From positions 2,356,001 through 2,420,000 of the forward strand of contig JAAECO010000003.1 of the NCBI GenBank assembly GCA_036850795.1: a DNA stretch of 64,000 bases. Reading direction: 5' to 3'. The position numbers and the translations under genes are program-made. Below the pieces are notes generated by a model. That model did no database searches, was not told the DNA's origin, and saw only the letters and a list, made by a program, of their open reading frames with translations. Origin of the DNA: Cordyceps javanica (taxonomy: Eukaryota > Ascomycota > Sordariomycetes > Hypocreales > Cordycipitaceae). The first letter of the stretch is position 1; each line of letters opens with the position of its first letter. Shown here one piece after another: positions 53,756 to 64,000 of the stretch.

Positions 53756-56122
53756 ATGGCACCTTCCAAGAAGAACCTCAAGGCCACCAAAAAGTTTGAA
53801 AAGAACCACTTGCAGGGCGTACTGGACCGGAGAAAGGTGACGGCCAAGATCAAGCAAAAGCAGCAGATCAAGGACAAGCAAAAGCAGCGCAAGGCCAAGG
53901 ATGCTGAATTCTTCGGCAAGGATGGCAAGCCGCGGTCGCGCGGTCCCAAGGACAGACAGGTCAATGACATGAGCGTCGACGACTTCTTCCAGGGCGGCTT
54001 CGAGGATATCATTGACAACGACAAGTCCAGCAAAGCCAAGCTGGGCAAGAGAAAGCGTGACGAGCCCGAGGCAGTAGATGCTGAGGAGGATGGGAGCGAC
54101 TCGGACGCTGCCCCGGAGGCGCAGCCCGTTGCCAGCGACAGCGAAGATGGCGACGACGGTGACGAAGACGACGCCGGCATGAACCAGGAGACCATGGATG
54201 CGCTCGCCGAAAAAGATCCCGAATTTTACAAATTCCTAAAAGAAAACGACCCGGATGCGCTCGACTTTGACGACAACGCCGACCTGGCCGAGGTTGATGA
54301 GCTGAGTGCCGGTGAAGATTCCGAGGAGGAAGAGGAGCAGCCAAAGAAGAAGCAAAAAAAGGCCAAGAACGATGCCAAAGAAGACGAGGACGAGGCGGCT
54401 GCCGAGGGCGACGGCAAGGAGCTCACCACGGCCATTGTGGCCGGCTGGCGCAAGTCCATGAAGGAGAGGCAGTCCCTGCGCGCGACGAGACAAGTCGTTC
54501 TCGCATTCCGCTGCGCAGCCCACCTCAACGAGGACGACATTGACGAGGACTCGCAGCAAAAATGGACCATCAACAGCCCCGAAGTGTTCAACGACATCCT
54601 CGTGCTCGCCCTGCGCGAGATACCCGTCGTCATCAACCACCACCTGCCCGTCAAGGAGTCGGCCTCGGGCCGCGTCTACGTCCAGACGGAGGGCAAGAAG
54701 TTTAGCAACCTGTCGCTGCTGCTCAAGACGTACACGTCGGCCATCATGCATCTCCTGGGCACGCTGTCCGATGACCGCACCCTCAAGCTGACGCTGTCCG
54801 CCATCACCCCCATCCTGCCGTACCTGCTGTCGTTCAAGAAGCTCGTCAAGGCGCTGGCCAAGGCCGTCGTCAACTTTTGGGCGCAGCCCGCCAGCTCCGA
54901 GTCGACGCGCATCACCGCCTTCCTGGTGCTGCGCCGGCTCGTCGCCATCGGCGACAAGGGCATCCGCGAGACGGTCCTCAAGTCGGTGTACCAGGGCCTC
55001 GTGCAGGGCTGCCGCATCACCAACCACAACACGATCCAGGGCATCAACCTGATGAAGAACTCGGCCGCCGAGCTCTGGGGCATTGACCCGGCCGTGGGCT
55101 ACACCACCGCCTTTAGCTTCATCCGCCAGCTGGCCATCCACCTGCGCAACAGCATCGTGCACAACAAGAACGACGCCTTCCGCATGGTCTACAACTGGCA
55201 GTTTACGCACTCGCTCGACTTTTGGTCCTGCGTGCTCGCCTACCACTGCACGCCCGAGAAGGAGGCCGAGGCCGGCAAGGAGAGTCAGCTTAAGCTCCTC
55301 GTCTACCCGCTTGTCCAGGTCACCCTCGGCGCCATGCGCCTCATCCCCACGGCGCTGTACTTCCCGCTCCGCTTCCACCTCGTCCGCGCCCTCCTGCGCA
55401 CGTCTCGCGCCACCGACACGTACATCCCGCTCGCCGCGCCGCTGCTCGAGGTCCTCGCCTCGGCCGAGATGAAGAAGCCGCCGCGCAACGCGACCCTCAA
55501 GGCCTTTGACTTTGCCGTCGCCTACAAGGCGTCCAAGTCGTACCTGCGCACGCGCGTCTTCCAGGACGGCGTCGGCGAGCAGGTCGTCGAACTCCTCGGC
55601 GAGTTCATGTACCTGTGGAGCCGGTCCATCGCCTTCCCCGAGCTGAGCCTGCCCGTCGTCATCCAGCTCAAGCGCTGGCTCAAGCAGTCGCGCTCCCGCT
55701 CCCAGGGCAACAAGAACGCCAAGCTCGCCGCGCAGCTCGTCCTCCTCGTGCAGAAGCTCGAGGCCAACGCCAAGTTTGTCGAGGAGCGCCGCGCCAAGGT
55801 CGACTTTGCGCCCAAGGACCGCGCCCAGGTCGACGCCTTCCTCCGCGACCTCGACGCCGCCAAGACGCCGCTCGGCGCCTACGTCGTCGGCCAGCGCAAG
55901 GCCCGCGCCGAGCGGGCCAAGCTCCTCGAGCAGGCCCGCAAGGACGACGACAAGAAGCGCCGCGAGGACGAGAGGGCGGCGCTCGAGGACGATGATGTAA
56001 TGGATTCGGACGAGGACATGGAGCTTGGCTCGGACGACGATGAGGAGGACGAGTTTGATCTAGAAGATGACGAGGAGGAGGAGGAGGAGGAGGAGGAGGA
56101 GGAGGAGGAAGGTGAAGAGTAG
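53756..56122 (+). CDS. noc2: Nucleolar complex protein Noc2 (ribosome biogenesis), 788 aa
   Basis: Single exon. The ATG at 53756 sits in a CGCCATGGC context; the open frame before it is leader. The basic Lys-rich N-terminus (KKNLKATKKFEKNHLQGVLD, KAKIKQKQQIKDKQKQRKAK) is followed by DFFQGGFEDI and long acidic stretches (~100-230). The Noc2 HEAT-like domain, about residues 265-690, includes FLVLRRLVAIGDKGIRETVLK, KNSAAELWGIDPAVGYTTAF, NWQFTHSLDFWSCVLAYHC and SKSYLRTRVFQDGVGEQVVE. The end is a Lys/Glu helix and a Glu tract. Noc2 pairs with Noc1 and then Noc3 to escort 60S precursors from nucleolus to nucleoplasm. Codon use is strongly GC-ending, as in other highly expressed genes here. Confidence 0.95.
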   Translation: MAPSKKNLKATKKFEKNHLQGVLDRRKVTAKIKQKQQIKDKQKQRKAKDAEFFGKDGKPRSRGPKDRQVNDMSVDDFFQGGFEDIIDNDKSSKAKLGKRKRDEPEAVDAEEDGSDSDAAPEAQPVASDSEDGDDGDEDDAGMNQETMDALAEKDPEFYKFLKENDPDALDFDDNADLAEVDELSAGEDSEEEEEQPKKKQKKAKNDAKEDEDEAAAEGDGKELTTAIVAGWRKSMKERQSLRATRQVVLAFRCAAHLNEDDIDEDSQQKWTINSPEVFNDILVLALREIPVVINHHLPVKESASGRVYVQTEGKKFSNLSLLLKTYTSAIMHLLGTLSDDRTLKLTLSAITPILPYLLSFKKLVKALAKAVVNFWAQPASSESTRITAFLVLRRLVAIGDKGIRETVLKSVYQGLVQGCRITNHNTIQGINLMKNSAAELWGIDPAVGYTTAFSFIRQLAIHLRNSIVHNKNDAFRMVYNWQFTHSLDFWSCVLAYHCTPEKEAEAGKESQLKLLVYPLVQVTLGAMRLIPTALYFPLRFHLVRALLRTSRATDTYIPLAAPLLEVLASAEMKKPPRNATLKAFDFAVAYKASKSYLRTRVFQDGVGEQVVELLGEFMYLWSRSIAFPELSLPVVIQLKRWLKQSRSRSQGNKNAKLAAQLVLLVQKLEANAKFVEERRAKVDFAPKDRAQVDAFLRDLDAAKTPLGAYVVGQRKARAERAKLLEQARKDDDKKRREDERAALEDDDVMDSDEDMELGSDDDEEDEFDLEDDEEEEEEEEEEEEEGEE
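56076..56109 (+). repeat. (GAG)n tract coding for poly-Glu in Noc2
   Basis: About eleven GAG codons in a row at the C-terminal end of noc2; likely length-variable between strains. Confidence 0.85.
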
Positions 56123-56748
56123 CGACGTGCGGTGCAATATAGCAACGAAAAACATGTAAACCGGAGTTTGGCTGTACATACATTAAAAAGGATACCTCGA
56201 TTTTTTCTCATCATTACCACAATCTCTCTATTTGCATTGCGCAGACGTGATAGCAGAAGCGAGCAAGGTCACTCGAAACGTGAAACAGGAATTCAACCCG
56301 AATTGTTATCCTGTCATTCACCGTAGGTGGAGGTTTTCTAGTCAGGCAGTTGCAATGAAGCGGAATGAGAAGATTAAGTATATACAGCAAATGCATACCG
56401 CACGCAGCAGTCCTTCTGCTACCAATCAGTCCAAAGGAAACCAAGAGAGAGAAAAAAACGCCAGCTTCCCGCAAATGTATGTCCCTGTGAGAAGCAATTT
56501 TCCAACAAAAAAGTCATCAGCCTCCCAAAAATCCAAAGATGCATATTTCAAAACAAGACAAAAATCAAACGCCATGTTAGTCCTCCCAAACTCCAAGCCA
56601 ATTTGAAAAAAAAAAACCCCAATCCTTCCTATCCTACCCACCTAGCTTTCCACATGCAATCGTCAAAATATACAACCATAATGTTCGCTATTCATTGTGT
56701 CACAGGAAAAGCAACCCCTCTTTCCTCTTGCTGATACACTGGGTAGCA
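56123..56748. other. Intergenic between convergent noc2 and spindle-pole-type gene
   Basis: 3' UTR space for both genes, A/T-rich. Short open frames in the region (56232-56606) show no coding support. Confidence 0.65.
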
Positions 56749-59700
56749 CTAATGAAGGCCTTCCCAGGTCAGCTGGTCGGTGACGTCGCGGACAGACAGA
56801 CCGGTAATGTTGAGGACCGTCATCTCAAGCTCCTCCTCCGACATGGCCTGACCGGCAGCCTTTTGGCCCTCGAGAACATCGTACAGGCTATAGATTTGGT
56901 CATTCTTGACCTCGAGGCTCTTGAGGAGACTTCGAATATCCTCGGCAAGAGCCACGCGGTCCTTTTTGCCAATCGCCTTGTCATGGTTGCTGTACTTGGT
57001 CTGCAACCGCGAGAGCTCAAACTGCAGATGACGCGACTCATCCTCTAGGCCCTTGATGACAAGAGCCAGAGCGTGGCCCGGATTTTGCGCGGGACGCATC
57101 GTCGGATCTTCAGCGGAGAGATCGCGGTCCGTCACAGGGACCGGACGAGGCACAGTAACGCGCTTCTTACCGGCAGCGAGTTCGCTCGATGTACTGCGGT
57201 GCGAGGTGATGCGGGTGCAAACGATACAGTTGCTGCAGCTGTGCTCGCAGAGGCCATCAAGTACACGCCTTGCATCCTTGGATAGGGCACAGCCGGTACT
57301 TCGGTGGATGCTCCTGGTTGTACCGGTCGTGATGTCTGTCTCCATGGTGTGCTGAACATTCTTCGTTTTGCGAGGATGAGGCGTCTGCTCGCGATTGCCG
57401 AGAGGCTTGAAGTTTCCTGGCATAGGAACGCTCAGTTCGACAACCTGGTCCTGAGTAGCGCCGAGGTCCAAAGATAGAAGCCCCGTAGTCTCATCGTAGT
57501 CACTGTAGTTCTCGAAGTGGGCCTTGGGTACCTGACGCGAGGCAGATCTACGCTTGCTGCCTTGGTTGGCAGTTGTTTTCAGAACCCCAGGTTTGGCAGG
57601 GATGGAAAAGGCTACTTTCTGGGCCTGCTCAGTGACGGCTTCGCCTTTCTTCTGAGATGCGTCGACATTCCGATTCGTGATCATCACGGACCCACTGTCA
57701 TCAGCGTCCATGGGGCTTTGGCTTTGGCCAGTCATCTGCACCGGATCAGGCAGGTCCTTGGTCTCAGTCGGTCCTTCATGGCCAGAAATGTTTGTGTCCA
57801 TCGTCATGTCAGGCATGAACAGGCCAGCGGTCGTGTTTTCGGTCTCGATATTTGCCTTGGGAGCCGGGCGGTAGTGATCAATCTGCTCTTTGAGAAAAGC
57901 AACTTCCTCCTTGAGTTTCAGATTCTCTTCATGTAGATCATGGACGCTTCGCTCAAATCCAGAGTTTTCGCGTCTGAGCATCTTATTGTCGCTGAAGTAC
58001 TTTTCATTGTGTCGCACAAGGCTCTGATTGTCCTCTCGAAGGGAGACGAGCTCTTCATTTTGCTGGCGAAGGGCTTCAAGCTCCTCGCGAGCAGCATCGA
58101 GCTCGTGCTGCACCTCGTCGAGATCCTCATTGAGAACATCATTTTGCTCGAGCTGTGTCTTGCTGGCACGGAGCGTCTTGTTCTCAGCGAGCAGAGACTC
58201 TTGTTGCTGGCGCAGGCGATCATTTTCAGAGCGCATACTGTCCATTTCCGCATGGAGTGACTGCAGCTCACTTTCGAGCTTGTCATTATCGTCGCGCAGA
58301 GACGAGTTCTCCAGCTCAAGAGCATCGCGGCTGTGGGTGATGGCGACAATATCACGGCGCAGAGAGTCGTTGTCATGACGAACTTGCTCGGACGAGTCTA
58401 ATTGCTTCTGAGAGGTCTCGAGGGCCTTTTCCTTGACCGTCAGTTTCCGAGTCAGCTTATTGATATCATCGCAAGCCTCCTGCAACCTGGTGAGCACACG
58501 ATCCTTCTCATGGGAGATGGAGTCGGCTGCGATTTCGCTCGTGCTGAGCTTCCTCGTGGCTTGGTCTAGACGCGCCTGCAGGCTAGCAACCTCGGAACGA
58601 AGTCCTGTAGTATGTTAGAGCGAGAAGACGGAACAATTGGCTGTTGGCTACGTACGAGCATTGGACTCATTCACGTAGTCCGTGTGGTGACCTTTGTCCA
58701 GGTTCTGGGCCTTTCCCTTTGCTTGGGCCTCGAGCCTCTCCACTTGCTGCTGCAAGTCCATGGCATATTCTTGCACCTTTTCGTGGTGCTCCTGGAGAGA
58801 AACAATTTCGTTACGGATCATATCCATGGATACGAAGATTCTTTCTTCGTCCTGGGGGACCTTGACGGAGTCGACAGCAGCATGGGCAGCAGCGGCAGGG
58901 CTTGCCTGCTTATCGTGGACCCTGCCCTGCTTGACGAATATGGGCACGCCATTCTTCATGGAGCCACTGAACCGGAGGGTACCAGTGACGAAGTCGCCAA
59001 GATGAGAGACGTCGGGCATAAAGAAGGAGCGGGCGTTGGCGCCATTATCAGGGCTGGCCATGGAGTTGGGCGAGGGAGGCACGGCGGTAAAGCTGGACTT
59101 GGCAGAGGAGCCGTTGGGGGACGAGCCGTTTGCTCCTGACATGTGCCTTTGGTCGGTGTGCTTGGGACTGCCGGAGGCTCTGCGCAAGCGTTCCAGGGCT
59201 TCCGAGATGGAGGGCCGTCTTTGGAGGAGCGGCGCAGGCTCTGAAGGGGCGCGGGCATGAGCTCGCGAGATGGGGCTGAGGTGACGGTTGTTTTTTAGAG
59301 AGAGCGCGGCGGCGGGAGATTTGGAGAGCAGGACGGAGAGGTCGGATTCGTCGTCGGCGCGAGGCTGCATGTCGGCGCGCTTGCGCTTGGAGCCGTCCCA
59401 GATGTCGCGCGTGGAGTCTTCGTGAAGGAACTTGAAAGGGGCTGCGCTGTTGTGGTTTTCCTTGAGCGGCTTCGTGTCGTTGTCGACAAGAGCGGATTTG
59501 GGCTTGGAGAAGTACTCGGGCCACTTGCGATGGGCAGCGTCCCAGTTGACAGGCAGCTTCCTGCCGCCGCCAGTGACGCGGGCAATATCCTCGTTTAGGC
59601 GGCGAGTGGACTCGCCTTCGGGGTCGGAGAAGACGGACGTCATGGTCGGACTGACGGTACCATGGGAGCCGGTGGAGGAAGGGGGCGAGTTGAATGGATT

Positions 59701-59766
59701 CTCGCGGTTTGCGTGCATCTCGCGCAGGATGCGAGAGCGGAACCGCTGAGCAACGTCCGTCTCCAT
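56749..59766 (-). CDS. Coiled-coil protein resembling fungal spindle-pole-body Ppc89/Cep57-like scaffold, 988 aa
   Basis: Exons 58656-59766 and 56749-58604 on the minus strand, intron of 51 nt (GTACGT..TACAG), phase 1. The start is the first ATG (METDVAQRFRSRIL); the open frame before it has none. Residues 1-~290 are disordered with a short FMPDVSHLGDFVTGTLRF block. Long coiled coils with regular heptads of Leu, Glu, Asn and Arg span ~330-600. Near 822-832 is a Cys cluster C-x3-C-x2-C-x2-C, possibly zinc-binding. The C-terminus (~885-988), with HDKAIGKKDRVALAEDIRSL, LEVKNDQIYSLYDVLEGQ and MSEEELEMTVL, resembles the Cep57-type microtubule-binding region found in fungal spindle-pole scaffolds. 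That it is a gene and a coiled coil is firm; the spindle-pole role is my family judgement. Confidence 0.78.
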
Positions 59767-61773
59767 GGCTTCTGCGACGCGTACGGCGCGGTGCCGGGGG
59801 AGGAGGGAGGAGGCGAACGGGGGAACTATGAAATCGAGGTGGTGCGAGTGCGAGTGAGAGCGCGGGTGTGATGGCAACTATTGCATGAAAGCTGGTCAAT
59901 GCAGACGAGATACTGGTAAAGACTTGGAAGAAGAGGCGAAAAGTAGACAAGAAACGCGTATGAGATAAGAAGATGGAGATTGAAGATGGAGAAGCCGGCG
60001 GTGCGTCCAAGGGTAGAGCGGGTGGGGCCGTCCTTGTTAGTGCTTCTGTTTTGGGCAGAAAGTAAACAAACCAAAGTTACGCGGTTTTTTTCTCTCTTTT
60101 TTTTTGGCCCTTTTTTTGGGGGTGGGCGCGTGGTAATTAGTAAGTAGCCGACTTTGTAGGCGGCCCCGACAGTGTAGCCCAGCAAACACTCTGTGCTGAT
60201 AACACTGCATACATTCAAGCTTGAAAATATCATCAAGTTTGTCTACAGGCTGGATTTTTTTTTAATTCGTTTATTTTTTTTTCCGACCCAGATTCTATTT
60301 GCAAACTACGGGCCCGGCACTGGGACGCTTTCTTTCCATCAAGCACATACACACCCCTTTAAAACAAGAAAGAAAATAAGTGTAAAATAACAAGAAAATT
60401 TTCCAGATTTATTCCTCCATCTAATATATTTTATTTCCGCATCTTCATCCTCTCCCTGGTGGCTGCGCCGTCTTCTAGAGCATCCCCCCGCTGGTGACAC
60501 GCCAAAGCCTTATTACTGGTAAGTAAGCCGGTTCGCCAGGTCCGAATCCGAGACTCTGCCTCTCACATCACTCTTTCGTGAGCCACACAAATATTCTCTG
60601 TAAAGACTTATACATATATGTGCAACCCATGCCCATCCCATAACTCCCGAGTCAACTTCTCAACGTGCCTGTGCCAGCTACCCTCCCGGCTCTGCCATGA
60701 GATTGACCCCGGCCTCGGCCAATCTTGGACAGAACAACACGGCCGAGATGGAAACTAACAACTTCGGCTAGTTTCAGCAACCAAACCACTTACATACCAG
60801 ACTGCCGTAATGGATTCCTTCCACACGCTGTCTCGGCCCCGGCTGCGCCCGCTGACAAGGCCATCGCCTGACATGCTGCAGTGAGATTGGCTTGGCAAAG
60901 ACATGTACCGATGGCTAGTTAGTTCAACGCTTGGAGGCCTCGATTTAGACGCATGATTCAAAACTCCTACTGCTTCCCACACCACCTCGCCCTGTTACAT
61001 ATTACCCCTCCTGGTAGTTAATGCCCTTACCGACACAACCCCCTCTTCCCCCCCACGCTAATCTGCATCATCAACCAACTAGCCGTGGCGTCGACTAAGA
61101 ACAATGGGAATAGGCCCGAGTTCCTGCCACTAACCGGCGCATTGCAGCCAATCTGAACGACTCTATCCGTACCACAACGAGGTAGAGACGCAATGGAACC
61201 TTGGCTCTTTCTTAGCCCTCCATCATCGAAACTAGCATCATGTTGTGAAGCTCAACCTTCCAATTTCGGCCGTCCCCGGCAGAGCTCCTGCACACCTTCT
61301 TCAAGTTTCCTCCCCCCCGCAAAGTAACCCACCTGCACCGGCGTGCTGAGCCGTCTTTTATTAAGTGCATACTTATCAGTAGTGTATAGGTCGTTGCTGC
61401 CTCAAAACTTGTCCGTGACCCTCCTTACCACCCGCCGCCGCTGCTGACACTGTGAATGCTGCCCTGTTCGGCGGACCATCTGACCCGGCCTGCATCAAGT
61501 AATCGGCCGAGATTGCTCAACGCCATGTTACGCGCGCAGCTGCACGCGCAAATTCGTTAGAGTGTCTTGATCCTACGGGTGGTCTTGCACTGGTACGCAG
61601 CTGCCGGCACGCTACCTCGCCGCAGGGGTACGGCATGCAGAGACATCATGTTGTTCAGCTATATTAATTATGTGACCGCTTGCTCTCTCCTCGCTCCTAA
61701 CGGGACTGCTCTTCAGACTCTCGGTGACCGTGATATCGCGTTCGGATGCCGTCTTTTCGCTCACATAAACATC
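59767..61773. promoter_or_regulatory. 2-kb divergent promoter region
   Basis: Between the divergent start codons of the coiled-coil gene (-) and the GH76 gene (+). T runs and G runs near 60090-60123 and 60248-60284 lie close to the left gene. The right half is C-rich with GC-box-like words (about 61275-61320). No gene, RNA or repeat array supported, and no TATA box I would commit to. Confidence 0.5.
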
Positions 61774-63621
61774 ATGGCCGCTTCGTTCCTTGCAGTTAGT
61801 CTTTACGCCCTCGCAGCCTTGCCGAGTGTCTCAGCCGGCACCAACACGCGCTACTGCTCTGTTCTCAAAAACACAACTTCGGCGCTGCAGTGTCGCTCCC
61901 TGCCGAATGATTTTCTTCTAAGCCCTTCCGTTGTGGCTTCCCGTACGGCGTCCGCATCTTCTCGGTCAACTCCGGACACTGCCATTTTGCAAAATACTTT
62001 CAAGGCCCTTGCCGGCTTGCAAAATGACTATTTCAAGCAGACGAAGAATACCTGGCCCGACGCCAATGACTGGACTGCCGCCGTCATCCAGACGATTGTC
62101 TCGGGTACCATGTCGACGCTGACCCAGTCCCTGGATGTAGCCGTACCAGGCCAGGACTGGAAGCAAAAGGAAAACCTGCTTTCGTTCCTGCATGACCAAA
62201 TTGTTAGCGCATTTTTTGGTCAAGAGGCAGAGAGAATTCTTACCGAAGTATGTGCCTTTTGCCGAAAAAAAAGGGAAAAAAAGGGGAAAAGAGAAAAAGG
62301 AGAGAGAAAAGGGAACGCGGCCGCGGTGCGCAACCAGCTAACGGGATTCTTGTAGGCGTACGATGATGTTCTCTGGGTCGTGCTGGGTTGGATCGAGGCT
62401 ATCAAGTTCCGTCGTCTTCACCAAGACTTGCACTATCCCGACGGGGGATTCAGCGACAAGGCTATCCCGGAAGACATATCACAGGCAGTAAAGACTATGC
62501 CCTGGCACGGTCAGTTCTGGGTTGATGCCTTTGCGAACCGGGCCAACGACTTTTGGGACTATTCAACTCAGGGCTGGGACACAGTCTTGTGCAACGGTGG
62601 GATGACTTGGAACCCGCGCCTGGAGACTTACAAAAATGCCATTACCAATGAACTGTACATTGCTGGCTCCATTTCCATGTATCAGCACTTTCCCGGCGAT
62701 CGTCTCAATGGTACTGGCTCGCGTGACCCTCGCCACCTACAGGCAGCCAAAGATGGCTATACGTGGCTGATGAATGTCAATATGACGAATAGCCAGGGTC
62801 TATTCGTCGACGGCTTCCACATCAATCGCAACATTCCAGGCAACACAAAGTGCGACCAGCGCGATGAAATGGTTTATACATACAATCAGGGCGTTGTCTT
62901 GACAGGAAGCCGTGGTCTTTTCAGCGTGACCGGGGACCCTTCCTACGTTGAGGATGGTCACAGATTGATCAGGTCTGTCATTAATGCGACGGGCTGGGAC
63001 CTGCAGCGCGGGAAGCCGACTGATAGCCTGAGCGGCGGGCAGCTACCGCCCTGGCGCGGTATTGGCCGCTACGGATTCTTGGAGGATCAATGTGACGCCT
63101 CGGCGACGTGCTCACAAGATTCACAGACCTTCAAGGCCATCTACTTTCACCACTTGACGGCGTTCTGCAGACCGCTCGAGCTGACACATGATGACGCCGA
63201 GGTTGACAAAGAGGCCCTTGTGCAGGTTCGACAAGCACATGGTGCTTCGTGCCGCACCTACGTCGACTGGATCAAGCACAATGTCGGTGCAGCACTGATG
63301 ACGCGAGACAGTCATGGCCACTTTGGCATGTGGTGGGGAGCCAACGTGTTTAACGTCAACGCGGTGCGCTCTGCCGACGGCATTGACCACTTTGCGGCCA
63401 ACAAGACAGATTACCGTAACGAAGGCACTCCGCGGAACCAGCTCTGGGGTATCCAAGATGTGTTTGTACCTGGTGGTGGCAACGCAACCGCGAATATCGG
63501 CGCGCAGCTGTACTCGGCTGGCTCGGGTGACCCAAACAGTCGCGGCCGCGGTCGCACAGCCGAGACTCAGGCTGGCGGTCTAGCTCTGCTGCGAGCTTAT
63601 TGGGAAATCTCTCAATCTTGA
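61774..63621 (+). CDS. Secreted GH76 alpha-1,6-mannanase-like protein, 579 aa
   Basis: Exons 61774-62247 and 62356-63621, intron 108 nt (GTATGT..TGTAG, purine-rich). The start at 61774 gives a signal peptide (MAASFLAVSLYALAALPSVS, then AG). The GH76 domain fills the rest. The second exon opens with AYDDVLWVVLGWIEA, whose Asp-Asp pair (161-162) fits the catalytic pair of GH76 endo-alpha-1,6-mannanases. Further blocks are CNGGMTWNP, YKNAITNELYIAGSISMY, VYTYNQGVVLTGSRGLF and HFGMWWGANVF near the end. No C-terminal hydrophobic GPI signal is visible, unlike Dfg5/Dcw1, so the protein is predicted to be freely secreted. It could act on fungal mannan in wall remodelling or on mannans of other fungi; which one is inference. 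Confidence 0.93.
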
Positions 63622-64000
63622 TAGAAAGTGCGCGGTGACGACTCACCTCGAGCTATTTGGAATGGCCTGGGGCTATGCTTTGGTGGGGGCGTACATGATT
63701 TGTATTTTTACAGTAAATAGATGGTTATCGAACATGTCAGCAAATACCTTGTTATGCTAGTTTACTCAACTATTTGCATCATGTGAACTTGCCATGTTGT
63801 CACTTTGAATAAGAATGTGTTTCTCGGCCTCGGGTCCGAGACAGTTGCACGATGCCGAGGGCGACGCACTAACATGGGAACGGCAGAGGGCGAGAAGGGG
63901 ACGAGAATCACGCGAAGACGAGCCTTGTAAGGCTGTTAGCGGGCCATTTTCGGAGGGCGAAATATTAGGCAACAAGCTACCGTCATTGGCTTACTTGGGT
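63622..64000. other. Window end, 3' region of GH76 gene
   Basis: 3' UTR of the GH76 gene and beyond. No gene start or RNA seen before the window ends. Confidence 0.6.

Noticed and set aside
54236..55378. 380-codon frame on the - strand
   Set aside because: Antisense shadow of noc2 caused by GC-ending codons.
1..64000. CRISPR arrays, intact transposons and long terminal repeats
   Set aside because: None seen; the repeats present are simple-sequence or short motifs, and CRISPR is not expected in a fungal nuclear genome.

Overview
The window is nuclear DNA of a filamentous ascomycete, most likely Sordariomycetes and probably Hypocreales. This is inferred from short introns (about 50-180 nt) with GTRNGT donors, CTRAY-like branch points and YAG acceptors, from the protein families present, and from the promoter and leader style. 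There are 18 protein genes I can support, one of them tentative, and one tRNA gene. Nothing looks bacterial or viral, and I see no CRISPR array or intact transposon. Splice sites were set by hand from frame, splice signals and family similarity; none was checked against RNA or a database.

Left part (1-8.5 kb), housekeeping genes: an unrecognised conserved-looking protein (+), the SAGA acetyltransferase Gcn5 (-) divergent from the oligosaccharyltransferase subunit Ost5 (+), the 9-1-1 checkpoint clamp subunit Rad1 (+), and a GPR1/FUN34/YaaH acetate-transporter-family membrane protein (-).

8.5-16.1 kb is gene-poor. It holds only two small genes for predicted secreted proteins, at 10297-10512 and 11445-11760. 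The first is an eight-cysteine 71-residue protein with three 12-bp tandem repeats immediately before its start codon. The second is a tentative two-exon gene. This is the part of the window that looks most accessory, or effector-like.

16.1-30.4 kb: a Ser-rich disordered protein (+), the APC/C subunit Cdc26 (+), 2.3 kb without a gene, then two metallophosphatases on the minus strand (a Ted1/Cdc1/MPPE1-type membrane phosphoesterase and a 1570-residue PhoD-like protein), and an intron-containing tRNA-Ile(AAT).

31.4-42.3 kb: eIF4E (+) converges with a mitochondrial malonyl-CoA-synthetase-like enzyme (-). A 4-kb gene-free stretch follows, rich in pyrimidine tracts and in short TACCTA and AGTACT motifs. 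Then a BolA-like Fe-S protein (+) converges with an unrecognised 638-residue protein (-).

42.9-64 kb is a dense housekeeping block: the PI3P 5-kinase Fab1 (+), the ERMES subunit Mdm12 (+), the ESCRT-I subunit Vps28 (-) divergent from the ribosome-biogenesis factor Noc2 (+), a large coiled-coil spindle-pole-type protein (-), and a secreted GH76 mannanase (+). The genes do not form one pathway; several are divergent pairs that may share a promoter (gcn5/ost5, the 40-kb gene/fab1, vps28/noc2).

I did not find a clearly new system. The best candidates for something undescribed are the two small secreted-protein genes and the repeat-built leader of the first.
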